From Nemopilema nomurai (lineage: Eukaryota > Cnidaria > Scyphozoa > Rhizostomeae > Rhizostomatidae): DNA of 64,000 nucleotides. Of the stretch, positions 1-13,900 are shown in pieces (position 1 is the first letter of the stretch; the number at the start of each line of letters is the position of its first letter). Made by a program: the position numbers and the translations under genes. Below the pieces are notes generated by a model, which saw only the letters and a program-made list of their open reading frames with translations, did no database searches and had not been told where the DNA came from. The DNA is taken from NCBI GenBank assembly GCA_003864495.1, contig ML133474.1:598550-662549 (forward strand), given 5' to 3'.

Positions 1-1
1 C

Positions 2-356
2 ATGCAACACTGCCCAGAGATATACGATCGCAGTACGGGCGCTTCCGTTCCTCATGACACTTTGTCGACCTTTGTAGAAAGCACAGCGAATGGATTTTCT
101 GCGTTTGCTTTCAAAGGTAAATCAAAAGGCAGGACTTTAGAGTTGTTTTTCAACAGGCCACGTGAAAATGTTCGACATGTGCTCAAAAAAGCTATTCACA
201 CCTATTATCTAACAATGATGTGGTCTTCTTTTCTAGTTTTGACGCAAGTTCGAAAAACAATTGAAAACAATTTTGTCAGCTGTTCCTGACCGGCTTGATG
301 CAACAGTTGATCGCACACAGCACGAGTCAATCGATGCTGAACTAGGATGGCTATAG
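2..356 (+). CDS. Possible last two exons of a plus-strand gene cut by the left edge
   Basis: A frame open from base 2 runs to a good donor at 116 (CAAAG then GTAAAT) in phase 1. An acceptor ending at 279 (TTTTGTCAG) leads into a second open block at 280-356 that completes the codon and ends in TAG. The second block would read VPDRLDATVDRTQHES and so on, which looks more protein-like than the unspliced continuation of the frame. I do not recognise the protein. If real, the gene converges tail to tail on RPGRIP1L. The alternative acceptor at about 235 gives a different short tail. Evidence is only splice-site quality and phase, so this is a weak call. Confidence 0.25.
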
Positions 357-705
357 CGATAAATAATATCATCAGTGATCGATTTATAACTGATAAACGT
401 GATAATGGCGGTGAATCACCTGATCAGTGATCAAATCATGACAAACCAGTGTGGCGATAGTGATTAATCATCGGATCAGTTTACAACTGATAAACGTGAT
501 AATGGCGGTGAATCACCTGATCAGTGATCAAATCATGACAAACCAGGGTGGCTAAAGCGATAAATAATATCATCAGTGATCGATTTATAACTGATAAACG
601 TGATAATGGCGGCGAATCACCTGATCAGTGATCAAATCATGACAAACCAGTGTGGCGATAGTGATTAATCATCGGATCAGTTTACAACTGATACTAAACT
701 AGGGA
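344..705. repeat. Composite tandem repeat with a period of about 202 bp
   Basis: Two long copies of a compound unit are present; the string AAATAATATC recurs at 361 and 563, giving a 202-bp period. Each unit holds two related halves of about 100 bp that share ACTGATAAACGTGATAATGG and CCTGATCAGTGATCA. Every half carries the palindrome TGATCA and nearby GATC sites. Later, more diverged pieces continue to about 770. It lies beyond the RPGRIP1L 3' end and is probably non-coding. Confidence 0.9.
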
Positions 706-1521
706 GGCAATAGCGATGAATCATATGGTCATTGATCAATTGATACGAAACTAGAGTGATAATAGTGATGAACCTTATTTCTAAGAATGTGGGAAATTCA
801 TCAGCATCATAGGGCTGTTATGAAAGATTCTAAGTGGTGATAATTAACGTAAAGAATAAACGGAAATATTAATCGTGATTTACCTTAAACATGAAAAGAG
901 GATGGATGATGGCTCCAAGATAAGCAAAAACTCAGAAATGATAAAAAGACAAAAATAATATAACTTCGGCTACTTTATTATCTTGCGTCATCAACACCCC
1001 TCCCCCCTGTCCAGTTTTTCATCATTTCAGGTATCTAACATGGGTCTGAGCTACCAATTCATTAACACTTTAGATATACTAAAATAAACTCAATTGTCGA
1101 GGTAATTTTTCACCTTATGATAAAGTATTTAGTAACGAGCACCTTAACGTCACTATCAAGACGCAAAATCAAACAGTTTTCAATCAAAATTGATCTTACA
1201 GTTTCATGAAAATCGAATCAAGTCACCTAATTCAAGATGCACTGTGCGTGGCTGATCCAGAGTCCACAAAAAGTTTTAACCTTCCTCCGGCTATAATTAT
1301 TATGATTCAAAACTTCCTCATTACCAACTCAAATAAAAAAAAAAATTTACAATTACTTTCATTGTTTATAACAAAAATTACTTATAAACCTTCCTCAAGT
1401 ATGACATTGACAGGCAAAACCTTCCTTCAGCTCCTAGCCGTGAAGCCTACAGTTTTTCTGGACTCTGAGGTGATCACTAGCCAACACACTTTAGATCAGG
1501 AGAAAGCAGACATTTCACAAC

Positions 1522-1527
1522 TTTATT
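1522..1527 (-). terminator. Candidate polyadenylation signal AATAAA for RPGRIP1L
   Basis: The minus strand reads AATAAA about 450 nt downstream of the RPGRIP1L stop codon (1975). It is the first canonical hexamer I noticed after the stop. The cleavage site itself is not visible. Confidence 0.4.
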
Positions 1528-1974
1528 GATATACCGGGGGAGAAAAGCTATTAAATGTTGCATTTAAAGAACATGTCGTTAACATTATTACAAAATGACT
1601 AATGTTCAGAGGAAGCGATGCACTTGATTACAAAAGCAATTTGCGTCGCCATGCTGAGAAGATAAGTATGGACATAACAATGATCCAAAAGAACAGGCAA
1701 AGGTCACGTGGAAAATAAGCTTGAAAAGCGAGTGAGAGACAGGTGGAAACGAACTGCACCTAAATGAAGAAAATCATCATCTTGCCATCTGCAAAATGAT
1801 TTAGCTGGAGTTGATTTTAATTGAAATTCGTAGCGAGAATTATGGCATTCCCAAGACTGTCAGAGATCATGTCAAAGGCATAACAAGCAATACTTGAAAT
1901 CTTTTATCTACAATCTCTCATAGTTTACAATAGCCATTTACATGTAAATCAATGTTTTCATTCGTACAAACTTT

Positions 1975-4900
1975 TCAACGCTCAAATGCTTCGACAGTCA
2001 CCGTCAACATTCCAATCAGTTCACCCTGAATATCTGAAACTGAAATCAAAAGCACTTCTTCTTACTATTCTTGAAGAAGAAACATCAAGAGAAGTAGAAA
2101 CTTCAATGAAACAAATAATAAACAGTAAACACAAATGTAACTAATCTGAGCCACTTAGAAGAACAGTAATGTAGCAATATTCGAAACCTGCAAAAAGATT
2201 ATCTCTTTTGACATAATGAATAACATGCAAGCGATTGTATCTTTATATACATATATATCTAATTGTTTGACGTGAAACAATCGAACTTTTACGTCAACCC
2301 TGCAAATCTATTGTGAAACAGCGAGGGCGGGGGAGTTTGCAAAACAAAAAATTCCACGCCCATTTCTAAGCCTGATGCATGCGAACAGCTTTTCTAGTTT
2401 TTTAATAATGGATCGAAACTTCTGGATTGAAAACAAGCGCTGGATTTGCGTCAAATGTATCGTTAGGTCATGAGACGAATTTCTGTTGCGCAAATCTCGC
2501 AAGAAGCGTACAGTCCAAATGGGTTCTGAAGCACAAATTTGGCAAAAATAAAACTTCATCACGCGATGTATAGCTCACCTTCGATGTCCTCATCAACTAG
2601 ATCACGACCTTCCTTTAGCACCTAAAACAAGATGGAATATTCAGACCATTAAAGTCCTTAAACAGAAAAATTTTAAAGCCAGGAGAGAGCTCCTAAAGTT
2701 AGCAACTGCTGGGGGGGGGGGGCATTAGTTACATTGGAGAGAGGGGCTGCAAATAGTATTTCGAGACAGCTAAGAGCATATCCAGAGTCAGTCCAGTCAC
2801 AAGAACCATTACCTCAGACATACCGCATATGATACAAAATAAAATTGATAATGATCGTGTGAAAGAAGCTAAAATATATCAGAAGAACGAAAGAGTTAAA
2901 TTAATGAACAAATTTAGCACCGTCCCTCCAACTGCTCCTAATTTTGTCTACGTCCCTTCGAACCTATCAGAATAGTTGATCGTAATTAACACCCTCTTTC
3001 GCAAGCAATGGCTTTTGAAAAACCAAAGATAAAGAAATTTGTGAGAGTCAAAGACGTTCGCGAGAGCCAACTGACGATATCCTTACACAACAAAGAACGA
3101 TGTTTTGTTGAACCCGTGGACGCAAGCTTTGGAAATCAAGCATTCTAAACACCGGCCTTTACCGACCATAACTTCGAAAACACGCGCTACGCTTCGAAGA
3201 CACGCGCTACGCTTCGAAAACACGCGCTACGCTTCGAAAACACGCGCTACGCTTCTATGGCTCAAGGAAAGCAAAACAGAAAGTTATCAAGCCTTCATCA
3301 CAGCGACAGAACTTAGACTTGAAACTTGAAAAGCGTTATCTGTTACAACTGAGTTGGATTTGCGTACTAGTTTTTCCTTTTCTCACAAACTGCAGTAAAA
3401 GTACAAAGAGAACCCAGTAGGTGAATCTAACACTGTGTGAGCTTTACAAAATATAGAACCTCAAGATATTATACGCTTACCCTTGAACCGGGGCGTTTAA
3501 CTGATCTATACAATTCAAACACGTTGAGTCATCTCACAATTCTCAGTCACCAATCTGAGACTGACTGGATGAAGCTTTATTTCCCAGCTTTCTTCGTAAA
3601 TGCAAAATCATTCTGACGAAGTAACAGCGATACATAAACATTGTTGGAGGGGGTGGGGAAGTGGGGGTGGGGGTGCAAGGCGTTGCTACTTTTCCTTGCC
3701 TATAAACATTTCTACGTTATCTGATCAGCGGAATGCGGCTACGCGTAAAGAGCACCTGGAAATTGGCCCTCACCCAAAACAAATGTCGAGAATAAGGTGG
3801 AAACAAGAGGAGCGTGTTTGCGATGCAGGAAAGCATTGGTGGAGCCGCAGTAACGTAAGGGAAACACGACTGCCTGGGCATCTGCTTTTCCGGCTTGGAG
3901 TGCAATTAACGAGGATAGGTGCCGCTCAAAAGTGTCCTGCCGCAAAGTTCTGATCTCAAAAGTGTCCGGCAACAAATCTCGAATTAATCACCAACTGACA
4001 GACATATCGGTACGTAATATCGCAGCTCGAACACCTGTTGTAGCTATCGAAAGCAACAACACTAAATTGCTTAGATAGATCTCAAACATACATTTATGCC
4101 CAGTTTGCACATGCGCAGACGGCACGCTGCAAACTCCCCCTCGACCGCTATCGAATCCGATCGTAAGCGGTCGATGTGTTTCTAAACCAATGAAATCAAG
4201 TAAGTTGTAGCATGTGATCAATTTACCAGGTCAGGAAGTAGAAAATCACTTCAGAACTCAATGATTTCGGCGCCACTGACTATAATAAAGTTCATATTTT
4301 TTCCAGAGTCATTCTAAATTGCTGGTAAAAAAGCATATGATCATAAAATTTCACTCCTCTTATCATAAAAAATAGTGTTGTCCCTTCCCTTTTCACCAGA
4401 AGCTTTTCCCTACGATCGCTAGTCATTGCGTGGTCGTGTCAAAAAGCCATCCACATGGATAATTTAATGTGCAACGATACAGGGCTGCAAAACAGTTCTT
4501 GATGGGGTGGGGGCTGAGATTAGCCGACAATAGGGCGTGGCTTTAAGGCGTGGTTTGGAAGTGGGCGTGGCTTGATTTTTAATCTACAGCCCCGTCCCAT
4601 ATCGTTTAAAGTCTTAAAAACTCCACACTTCCAAACACCAACAAATATAATGTGAGCAACTATAACGAAACATTTGTCAGCAGCAACGAAAGAATTACAC
4701 TGTTTTTCAACAATAACAATTGATAACAACAGAAGAATAAAAATTGTTATGAAATTAAAAGAGCAAATTAGGAACAAGCCAAGGCTGAAGCGCTCTGAAA
4801 TGTAATCTTGGACAAATATGGTGTTTTTAATGCTCAAAATATGTAAGAACATTTTAATTAAGGATACGTATGTGTGTCATCTTATGATAATGTTATTGAA

Positions 4901-7900
4901 AACGTAACCTGCCTGATGAACAACTAGGACTCTGTAACTGTGGGAGTTTTGCACCGTTGTACCCACCTTATCGCAATCCTGGCAATTTTCAGTGGCAATT
5001 AGCATGGACGCAGCATACGTCCAGGTGCATCGACCATAAACCCTCAAGTAAAATCGCCAAGAGAACGGACATGTGAAGCTGATTCAGTTGACCCAGTGAA
5101 GAAATGCTTTCTAGAAGTCGCAGATTAGAAGAAATCCAGCTGAAAACTCATTCTTAGCATCGTTTTATGCAAGAAACAAATAATCAGACTGAGAAGAAGA
5201 TGACATTTTTCCCACCACCAAGAAGTGTAGTTCAGTTGACCTATTTGTCAGTCGTGGTTTATATTGCAACGCAAGGGGAATTATCAAGGGGGGGACAAAC
5301 AAAGGACGATTCTTGCAGCAACCAAAACTACTAAAAGAAATTGAATCTCAGCTTTGCTAACTTGTACCATCAAAAATGTGCTATTCCATGTTTTATAAAT
5401 GTAGACTAAACACAGCCTTATCCATATATGGACATATTTAGGAGAAAAACAAACGGGGAAAACAACAGAAATCTTTGGACATAACATTCTCCAAGCAAAT
5501 TTTAGACTCTCATTTCAATATATATACACTGTCCGAGAGGTATCTCTGCAGTCTCTAATGCACAGATTTACTGACTTCTCGAGTTCAAATCATTTCACCT
5601 TGTGACTTTGGTACATCAGATCCTAAGATTCAGTTTGCCTTTGATAGCCATTTTGGTAACGGCAAAGCTTCAAAAAAGTTGTCATACGTCCAAATTGGCT
5701 CTATTGCAACCTTGGTGCTTGGATAGGTTGCTACGAGGGAACCCTAGCAGGTCACCAACAGGATGCATGGTCAGGGATGGAAAGTTATATCAAGGGGTTA
5801 AAAATATAACATAAATAAAATAGAATAAACCATGTAACAGCTATTTTCTGCGTGGAGCTTGGTCATAATAATCTAAATTCCCTTAAAGGTTTTAGAACGG
5901 AAAGAAACGGTAGTCCGATTGGTCATACTGGTCACGATTGATCGTTTGAAGAGCTGATTATTTGTAAGCACAATAAGAAAGAGGAAATGGTGAAAGTGAT
6001 GAAAGTGTTTGATCGTGAGACGTAAGCCAAAGAATACCTAAAGTTAGGTTTGCAGGTGGATAACACTTAGTTCTGAGGCACGTGACACGAAGTATTGAGC
6101 CTAGGATGGCTTATCAGTCAAATGTTACAATCCTAACAAGCTCTCAAATGAGATTTTTCCCAAAATCAGCAAGAATACAGGCCTTTGCTAATGAAAAAAA
6201 CTTCACCATATTTGAAAATTAACAAAAATCGGGCAGTAAGATGGTATATAGAATATATTTCATAGGGAGACTTTCTTCAAGTTCGACGAACAATCGTCAT
6301 GCCAAAAACAGTATACTTCAACCCGTGAAATTTTTGCCGCGAAATGCTTGCTCGTGCACACGAAAAGTTAAACCTATAAGATTTATAGATACAAGAGCCG
6401 AAGCTCAATTGCAGGGCAATCGCGCCATCGTAGGGCAATCGCAGCGCAAAGCACATTATGACTAGAACACTTTTACTTGGGATAAAACAGATCGCATTTC
6501 AAAATCGATTCATATTATTTAAATGAGACTGAGAACTATTACGATTCAATTCACCATATTCTGATTGGGCCTACAGACATTCAAAGGCTCGCCGAATCAA
6601 TTTAATAATACAGCGTTATTAGCGGTTCTGACGATAACAGCCTACGGTCGCATCAAAGGCGGCATGCAAAACTGAAATAAGACAGCGTCTAGAGAGCCGT
6701 CGCGCAATAAGGGGCTGAAGGCCTCACCTGAATGAAGTCAACGTATGCCACCCCGGCATCCTCGCAGATATCACCATCCACAGGTTCTGTGACGATGCTG
6801 AAGAAAAGCCTACAGAAAACCGGACCAGAAGAATGATTAGTGTATTTGAGCAAAGCAGAGGGGCATCACATATTCCTGATTAAAGAGATGGGGCGATATG
6901 GGGCGATATGGGGCGATAGTGGGCGGTAGGGGGCGATATGGGGCGATAAGGGGCGATATGGTGTGAGCAATGTTACGTATTAATCGGTATATTTCCTCAA
7001 CATCAACGTCACAACTTGAGCACGAAACAAACTTAGGGGGCAGTAGGTAAGTCCTGATAATAATTCGTAGATTGTCATTTTATATTGATTTTGCCTGAAA
7101 CCCGAGTCTATTCTTATTAGCAAATGACAATAAATTGTGTTAACAGACGAAGGTCCTTTAACAGACAGGGCATGTGATCAGAGACCAATGACGCTGCACT
7201 TACTTCCCTTCTGATGGATGGTCGGGCATGAGCATACTCATAAGCTGCTGGTTCTGCTGTTCGTGCGTCTCCTTGTCCACATGAAACACTAGGGGAACGA
7301 ACGAACTCCACATACACGCTTAGTTTAAATTCGTTCTCCTATCAAGCTTCACTTTACATCTAATAACAATAAGCGCAGCCTATATAACGGCATTTCACTC
7401 AGAGGGACATCCAGTGGGGGGGGTGGGGGTTGGCGGTGATGCTTTTGGCGTGAGATACATTCTGGTGGGCAGTAGAATTGAACACTTTAATTAAGAGGCA
7501 TACTTTGCAGCAAAGTATCCTTGTAAGCACCGTTTTCAAAAAGGCTAGCAAATAGCTTCTAGTATCTCCCATTTTTTAAATAAACACAAGAAGATTTAGC
7601 GAACTAACTTCGAAAGGCTTCAATGCTCAGAAAATCAAGACAACTAGACGTCGAGAATACACGATTCCACGATAATGTGCACCACAATCCTTTCATGTTA
7701 TTGAGTAGCACGCACTACTGATTGCCAAAATTAGGGCCAGCTAATCATTACCAGCTGCTTGATACAAGAGCTGATTACATCACGCTGCTAATAAGCTAAT
7801 AGATTTGCCGTGCGTAGCATTCCATATTCTTTATTTAGAATCTTTCTCTGGTAGGCTACGTAAATTCGCATCTTGCTTAGGCACTGTTGATTTTCACTCC

Positions 7901-10900
7901 GCCCCGGACCCCGAGAAGATGCAATGAGGCTAATGGTAAAATGAAGAAGTTGAATCCCCAGGTTTCGAAGTATTGTCATCTCACGACAAGAAGGCCTAAG
8001 ACTTCAAGACTCAGAGAATTGAGTCCCTAAGATTCAGGCAAAGGAAAGCTAGTGGAAGGCACTTATGCCAAATGACGATAGCAATATAAAAACATAGAAT
8101 CGTACCTTTCTTAAAGTTGTAATGTATTGGCCTGTTTGGTTTAGGCAAAGGCAAAGAATCTGGGGTCTCCAGTGAAGCCGGGTCTTCATCGAGAAACCTG
8201 TATGCAACATACAGCTGCACTGGGTTGTCCAGACTGTACACCCCGGCATTTTCATACAGCATTAGGCTGGCCACTTCAATAGTCACTACCATTCTTCTAG
8301 TCTGTGATACATAAAGAGCGCGAGTAAGCAAATCACATGTACACGTACGTGATTAAGCATCACACGTGCATAAAAAATAAGTTTAAAAAATCATGAGAAT
8401 TGGTTTCTTTTCCAAGCTAACAGAGTGACCTTGCTCAAAAATTAATCTGTAATTGAAGTCGTAGAACCACGTAGCCTTGGCATCATCATAGGCATGTCTG
8501 CAAAGATGATATTGATCGGTCCGACTAAATCGAGACTCGTTTCTTAAGCACTGCGCTTAAAGTGATTGCAATCAACCTTTATTAACAATATGCTGATAGC
8601 CGAGTTTGTAAATTCGAATCAACTTCGTTGAAGACCGAGACAAATCGCGGGTGCTTCAACTAAACATAGGAGCAGAGATTTATTAAAACGAGAAACACAA
8701 AACTGCCATAAAACAAAATACAGCCCCAGGATTCAAACTATAACCGCAACGTATGTAAAATAAAAGAAATAACTTTGGCTTCTTGAGACTGTGTGAAAAT
8801 TTTTAATTTTGATTGACTTTTGTCACAAGTTTATACTACGCATATGTTTTTTATCATGAATCTTAACTTGGATGTAAACAACATTGCCCATATCATCCAA
8901 CTTTGGTGAACAATTAAAGTTGTCACTATTGAGCAACACCTGTCTAGCATGCTCAATATTTCTCTCAAACACCCTGCTGATGTTCTAACCTCCCGCAAAT
9001 AGTCAAATTGAACTGTTGCTTTTGAAAGGTGACCTAGAAAGTGCTTACTAAACTGGCATGGCGAAAGCTAAATATGTTTGAAATTGCCAGCCGAAAGTAC
9101 AAACGGGATAGCTTAGCTACCTACACTGTTTTTCTGCTTGTCTGCAATTCAAAGGATCTCGACTTAATCAACAGTTAAAGTGTGAAAGTCAGATAGTGCT
9201 CAAACGTCTTAATAATTAATTGCTAGGAATGGCCTTCGTGGAGAAACCCAGCTTCAAAGGTGGAAGCAAAGCGGCGGGCAAATTTGAAGGCCCTCGTGCT
9301 TATTGCAGCGATCCAAAAATAAGCCGAATGAACCACCTTAATGTTGAGCAACAAATTGAACTTAACAAGCTATCCCCAAATCGAGGCTGCTGAACACGGT
9401 ATCGTGCAATAAACAGGTGAAGAATGATGTAGTTCTTCGACAATAAGTTGGAATCCTATCGAATTAGCGCGTCTGCTGGGTGAGGAAATAAAACCCGGCT
9501 AGGCAAATGTCCAATGTGTGCGGAAATGACTTGCTGAAAGCTGTTAGTATTCAAAGTCCTAGGCTAATACTCTGACTATGCAAAGTTGTGTAAATCACAG
9601 ATACGCATACAGTTCTATCTGCATACACGCGTGTACGTGACGTATTTGAAAGAGGCACTTACGGACAAAGCAGACATTGCTTTACTGGGAGCTGACGTAA
9701 TTACGACGCCTTCACTGTCACTGGTTTCGGCGCTGTTGATGCCCTCTAGCCCATTCTGCATCAAATCAGGGTCTATGCCTTTCTCCCTCTTTCGCTCAGA
9801 AGTATTACCGGCACCGGGAACAAAAACAACATCATCTTCTTCTAGAGACACGTCGTCTGGATGGACAAAAATAAGAGATTGGTGATGAGTGACGTATCAA
9901 GAGACGGTCAAAACGCACCTCTCTATTTTGACTTTGCCCTTAGATAATGGGTTGAGTAGAACAGACTTAAAATGAACAGGAAAAAAATGTTGTTTCTTTC
10001 AACTGTTTAGCAATCATGAGTGTGGCAGTTTAATTCTACCTTGCAGGATGATGTCAAATCACAAGGCTGTCTCAAACCTCATTTCAAAGCCAGATCTGGC
10101 AATCTGATTTGATTCCAACAACATCAATGGCTGCTACGGGTAATTCTGAGACCACGCCTTGGCCACGCCCTGACCACGCCCGGATCAGGGCCAGATCTTC
10201 TTAGCATCGAAATTGTGATAAAAATTTAATCATTTTTTTCAAAATCGATACCTGAAACCAGGCAGTGTAATATCAGCCCTAATGGTCCGCTAATGTATCT
10301 ACGTACTCAGTCAAACTGGTTTTGAAATAGCTACGAATAGAAATCCACACAGACCTGAAATTGGCTCCTCAAACAACGTGTCATTCCCTAAACTTTTGTT
10401 AAGGAGCGGAGAGGAAGGAACATCAGGTGCTTCCACTGTCTTTCTCAGTTCTTCCTCCATCAAAGCTTCGTCGCTCTAAAGAAATGAAATTTTAAGTTGT
10501 TTAAAAAACAATACAAGCAGTCGACGAACATGCTACAATTCTGAGTGGTAACTGTTCAATGCGTACTGATAAAGACAGGTCTGAAGAGAAGCTCGCATCA
10601 AGAGTTCGTCAAAAACTGAGTTCATTGAAAATCTAACTAGAATAGCACCATACGGAGCTTCACAAGTACTAAAGTCCGGGCCATGGCCTGGGCCTTAAAA
10701 GGAATGGGCACCAGTAAGACGACCGTTACAAAATAAGATCGCAATTCACGTCAATACACGCAGGCGCATAGTCGCTTCAGTTTTACTGATCACATGTTTG
10801 AGAAGAAAGACGGCACGTCGTTACGTTTACAACTTTTCGCAATGTATGTTTTCCTAGTTGATAAATTGCCAGTAGAACGGTTTTGCACCCTCTCAGTCTT

Positions 10901-13900
10901 TCTACCGCCACAGCGATACCCCTTTCCTTTTCAACACCGATACTTCCTTTCAATCAATAATAATAATTATAATCGGCCTTGCTTTCGTAAAGATCAATTG
11001 GACGGCCATTTTCGCTGTTTGGAAGCCCATCCTGCATAACACTATTTAAAATTCATCAAGAGTTTTTTGTGCAGCTTTTTCATATCCTAGAAAAATATTG
11101 TATCGATCACCTGAATGTTCATGATTTGGATCCTTCAGGCAGTTAGTAGAGAACACTTTCCGCCATTTTAGTCGAGATCACTGTTGTGAAACTGATCACG
11201 TGGTGAGACACTCGAAGGGCAGAGCCTTGATTTGATTCGCTGACATTCTTAAGTAGACAACTGGGTCCGCGCTATCTTAACTATGCCTATTCCCTTCAAC
11301 TTAGCGTGGGTCTCAAACCGACAATAAATTCGTATTTTACGCTTCGATTTCTACGGTGCGTCTCCTTCGCTTTTACGGGTATCGTTTCCTTCGCAAATGT
11401 CATATAGTACAAGACTTGCTGTCTAGTCCTGCACTTCACAAAGCATGCAAGCAACTCTTCGGCGGTTACTGAAGACAAAGAGACTATTATCCTTAAGATT
11501 GACTACCTCTTTGTAGCTTTTTAACAATCCGCTTTATACAGCATAGCGCGCCTTGACATGGATCATTAAAATAAATGGAACTGTGGCATCAACAAGAGGT
11601 ACATTTCTACAGATTCAACATCAGTCATGCATCCAAATGAAAGTCTCTCTATGGCACTGTTTTCTACTGAGAATGCGGAACACGATGAGGCACGCTATTT
11701 CGTTTCTCAAGACTGCTTTATTCATTAGAAGCACATTCTACTATGCATAGAGCCCTATCCAAGCTTTACCGTCCCAGACCCTCTAATAGAAACTCAACAA
11801 AAACAGCAAAAGTGCTACCTCATAATTGTTTCCTGAGTCTTCCACGAGATCCCCCTTTTCTTCCACGAGATCCCCTTTCTCTTCCATTTTCTCCATGATC
11901 TCATCAATGGTCATATTCTCAACTGGTATACTTTTTAGAACTTCCCATTGCACTTCCGGCTCTTCGATTGCTGGTTTACTGCCATTATACGAATTGATGA
12001 TGGTATCTTCGTTAAAGGAAACGGTGCGCAGGCGAGGCTGGGGTGGCGCTTCAGCCTCTTGTAGAGGCTCTGGGACATTCGAATTTTGTTCTTTTGATGA
12101 GACGATTGCTTCTGGCACCTTGATGTCGTCAGAGTCGTAAAACTTGCCCTCGTTGCCTTTAAGTGGGCGCATGGAGCTTCGCAGGGGTCCTGTTGGAGGT
12201 TTTCTACTCTTCGTTGAGTCTTGAGACGGCGAAAGCTGAGAATGATGGAAAAAGGTAGCTTTCAGATCATCACTAGCTCATAAGTGACTTGATACGATCC
12301 TTACTAACTCTTTACCTACAACTTAATACAGAGACATTTAATATCTCACCTTTGGATAAGATCTGGCTTTGGAGGTAGCAGGTGAGTATGTTGACAACCA
12401 TTTCAAAGTGACATCGATTGTACCATGACGTTCCCCGTTTGGCTGTTAAAGTGAACAAAAAGATACCAAACAATGCAACAAAGAAAAAAGGAACAGAACC
12501 TCACCATTCCTTTACTTGTACAACCAAAGAGAGCTATCCATAGGCTTCTAATAGCTGACTGTAGATTCGAAAGCTTTGAAAGTGTTGCGGCATATAAAAT
12601 AGTCCTTTACTATCACAGCTAAGAGCAAGCGTTCTTTTAGATACAAAAACAGGAAATAAAACAACGTAAGATGGCAAAAGAAGCGCCAAGCTACAGGACA
12701 GTGTTTGTGCTGATAAAATTTCTGCCTTTTAAATAATTGATAACTTGCAGTTTATCATTTGGGATAGTTGTAATATCTATAAGCTTTATTATACTCAGCC
12801 TTAACACTACATTGTTAGACTATGATTTGATTTGTCAGACTTTTAGTGAATTACAGTCAAGCAAGTGCACCTCTTAAAGAACCCATGAGCAAGGACGCCC
12901 AAATCAAACAAAATATCAAAACAAAACTCTCTTTGCTGATGTTGTTAGTAATAAGTGATAAAAATAATCCCATATTGAATAAATAATTCACTTCTACTGC
13001 TGTTACAAGCTAGAGTGTGCAAATTAAAAACGACAAATCTTAACACATGCTTGATTCATTCCTCATTATTTTATGCTGAACAAAACATGTCTTTACATGT
13101 TTTTGGAGCAAAGCCCACCATGACTGCTGGGAGAGCTTAAACCCGATCAGAAGCAGATGCATTGAAACAGTGTCTTCCAAAATTAGTCTTTTTCTCCTAC
13201 GTCATCGACAGCTGGAGTCGACGTGTTCCTGAAAACAAGCAAACAGATTATACTGAAGCAGCAAATAGGCTAATTGTCTAACCTGTAGCAAAGAGAACGT
13301 TCCCATGACGTCTTTGTCTTGAGACAGTGAGATCAGCGGGACACTGGCAAGTCCAATGTACGTCGTTGTTTTTTCTTCGTTATCATCAAACACGTAGATT
13401 TCTAACTCCTACGGTTCAGCAATCAAAACAATTTTACCGATATTGTTTAAGAGCAAAAAAGTCATGTGGTCTGATAAAAAAAATGCTACACAGAAAACAA
13501 GTTTCGATGAATGTCATGCGTCTCGCTTACGAACAAAAAACCAGAACGAATCACGGATTGAGTATTATTGGGTAGCTGGAGATATGTAATTATTTAAAAA
13601 GAATAAACCAAAAAGAAAGCAAAAAAACGAGCCAATGAGAGATATAATATTATATTAAAAGCGATACCAACACTTACAAGACACATATAAAAGGTAAGAT
13701 ATAGAACGGAAATGAAGAAATTAATTCTTCTTCTAAGGAATATTCATCAAAATTAGCTGCCAGTTGTCACCTCATTTATTGAGACATTAAAATCATTAAT
13801 GTGGAATAAATTTCTGCTCAAAGATAAAATATGCTCAAAACTTGCTCTAATGCAGCCAACATCGAGAGTATCAATACAATCATGACAAAAATATTGCTCC

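Larger units (their letters stand above)
1975..8301 (-). other. RPGRIP1L: RPGRIP1L exons 35-39: C-terminal RPGR-interacting domain
   Basis: Residues about 1162-1317 form the C-terminal C2-like domain that binds RPGR in this family. Exon 35 reads [19 protein letters not shown] and later YNFKK; exon 36 [10 protein letters not shown]; exon 37 [13 protein letters not shown] then [13 protein letters not shown]; exon 38 [14 protein letters not shown]; exon 39 [16 protein letters not shown] then TGA. Each matches its human counterpart in order. The final exon is only 65 nt and lies behind a 539-nt intron, so it is easy to miss. The protein ends about 15 residues earlier than the human one after VTVEA. 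Confidence 0.93.

Noticed and set aside
3600..3975. 117-codon plus frame and overlapping minus frames in a GC-richer patch
   Set aside because: No recognisable domain, competing frames on both strands, and location inside an intron; kept only as a possible mobile-element remnant.
8425..8500. Exon-like minus block reading [18 protein letters not shown]
   Set aside because: It has acceptor- and donor-like ends, but its open frame does not match the phase between exons 34 and 35, which join in frame without it.
11826..12140. 104-codon plus frame
   Set aside because: Antisense shadow of RPGRIP1L exon 32, whose minus frame is supported by phase and neighbours.
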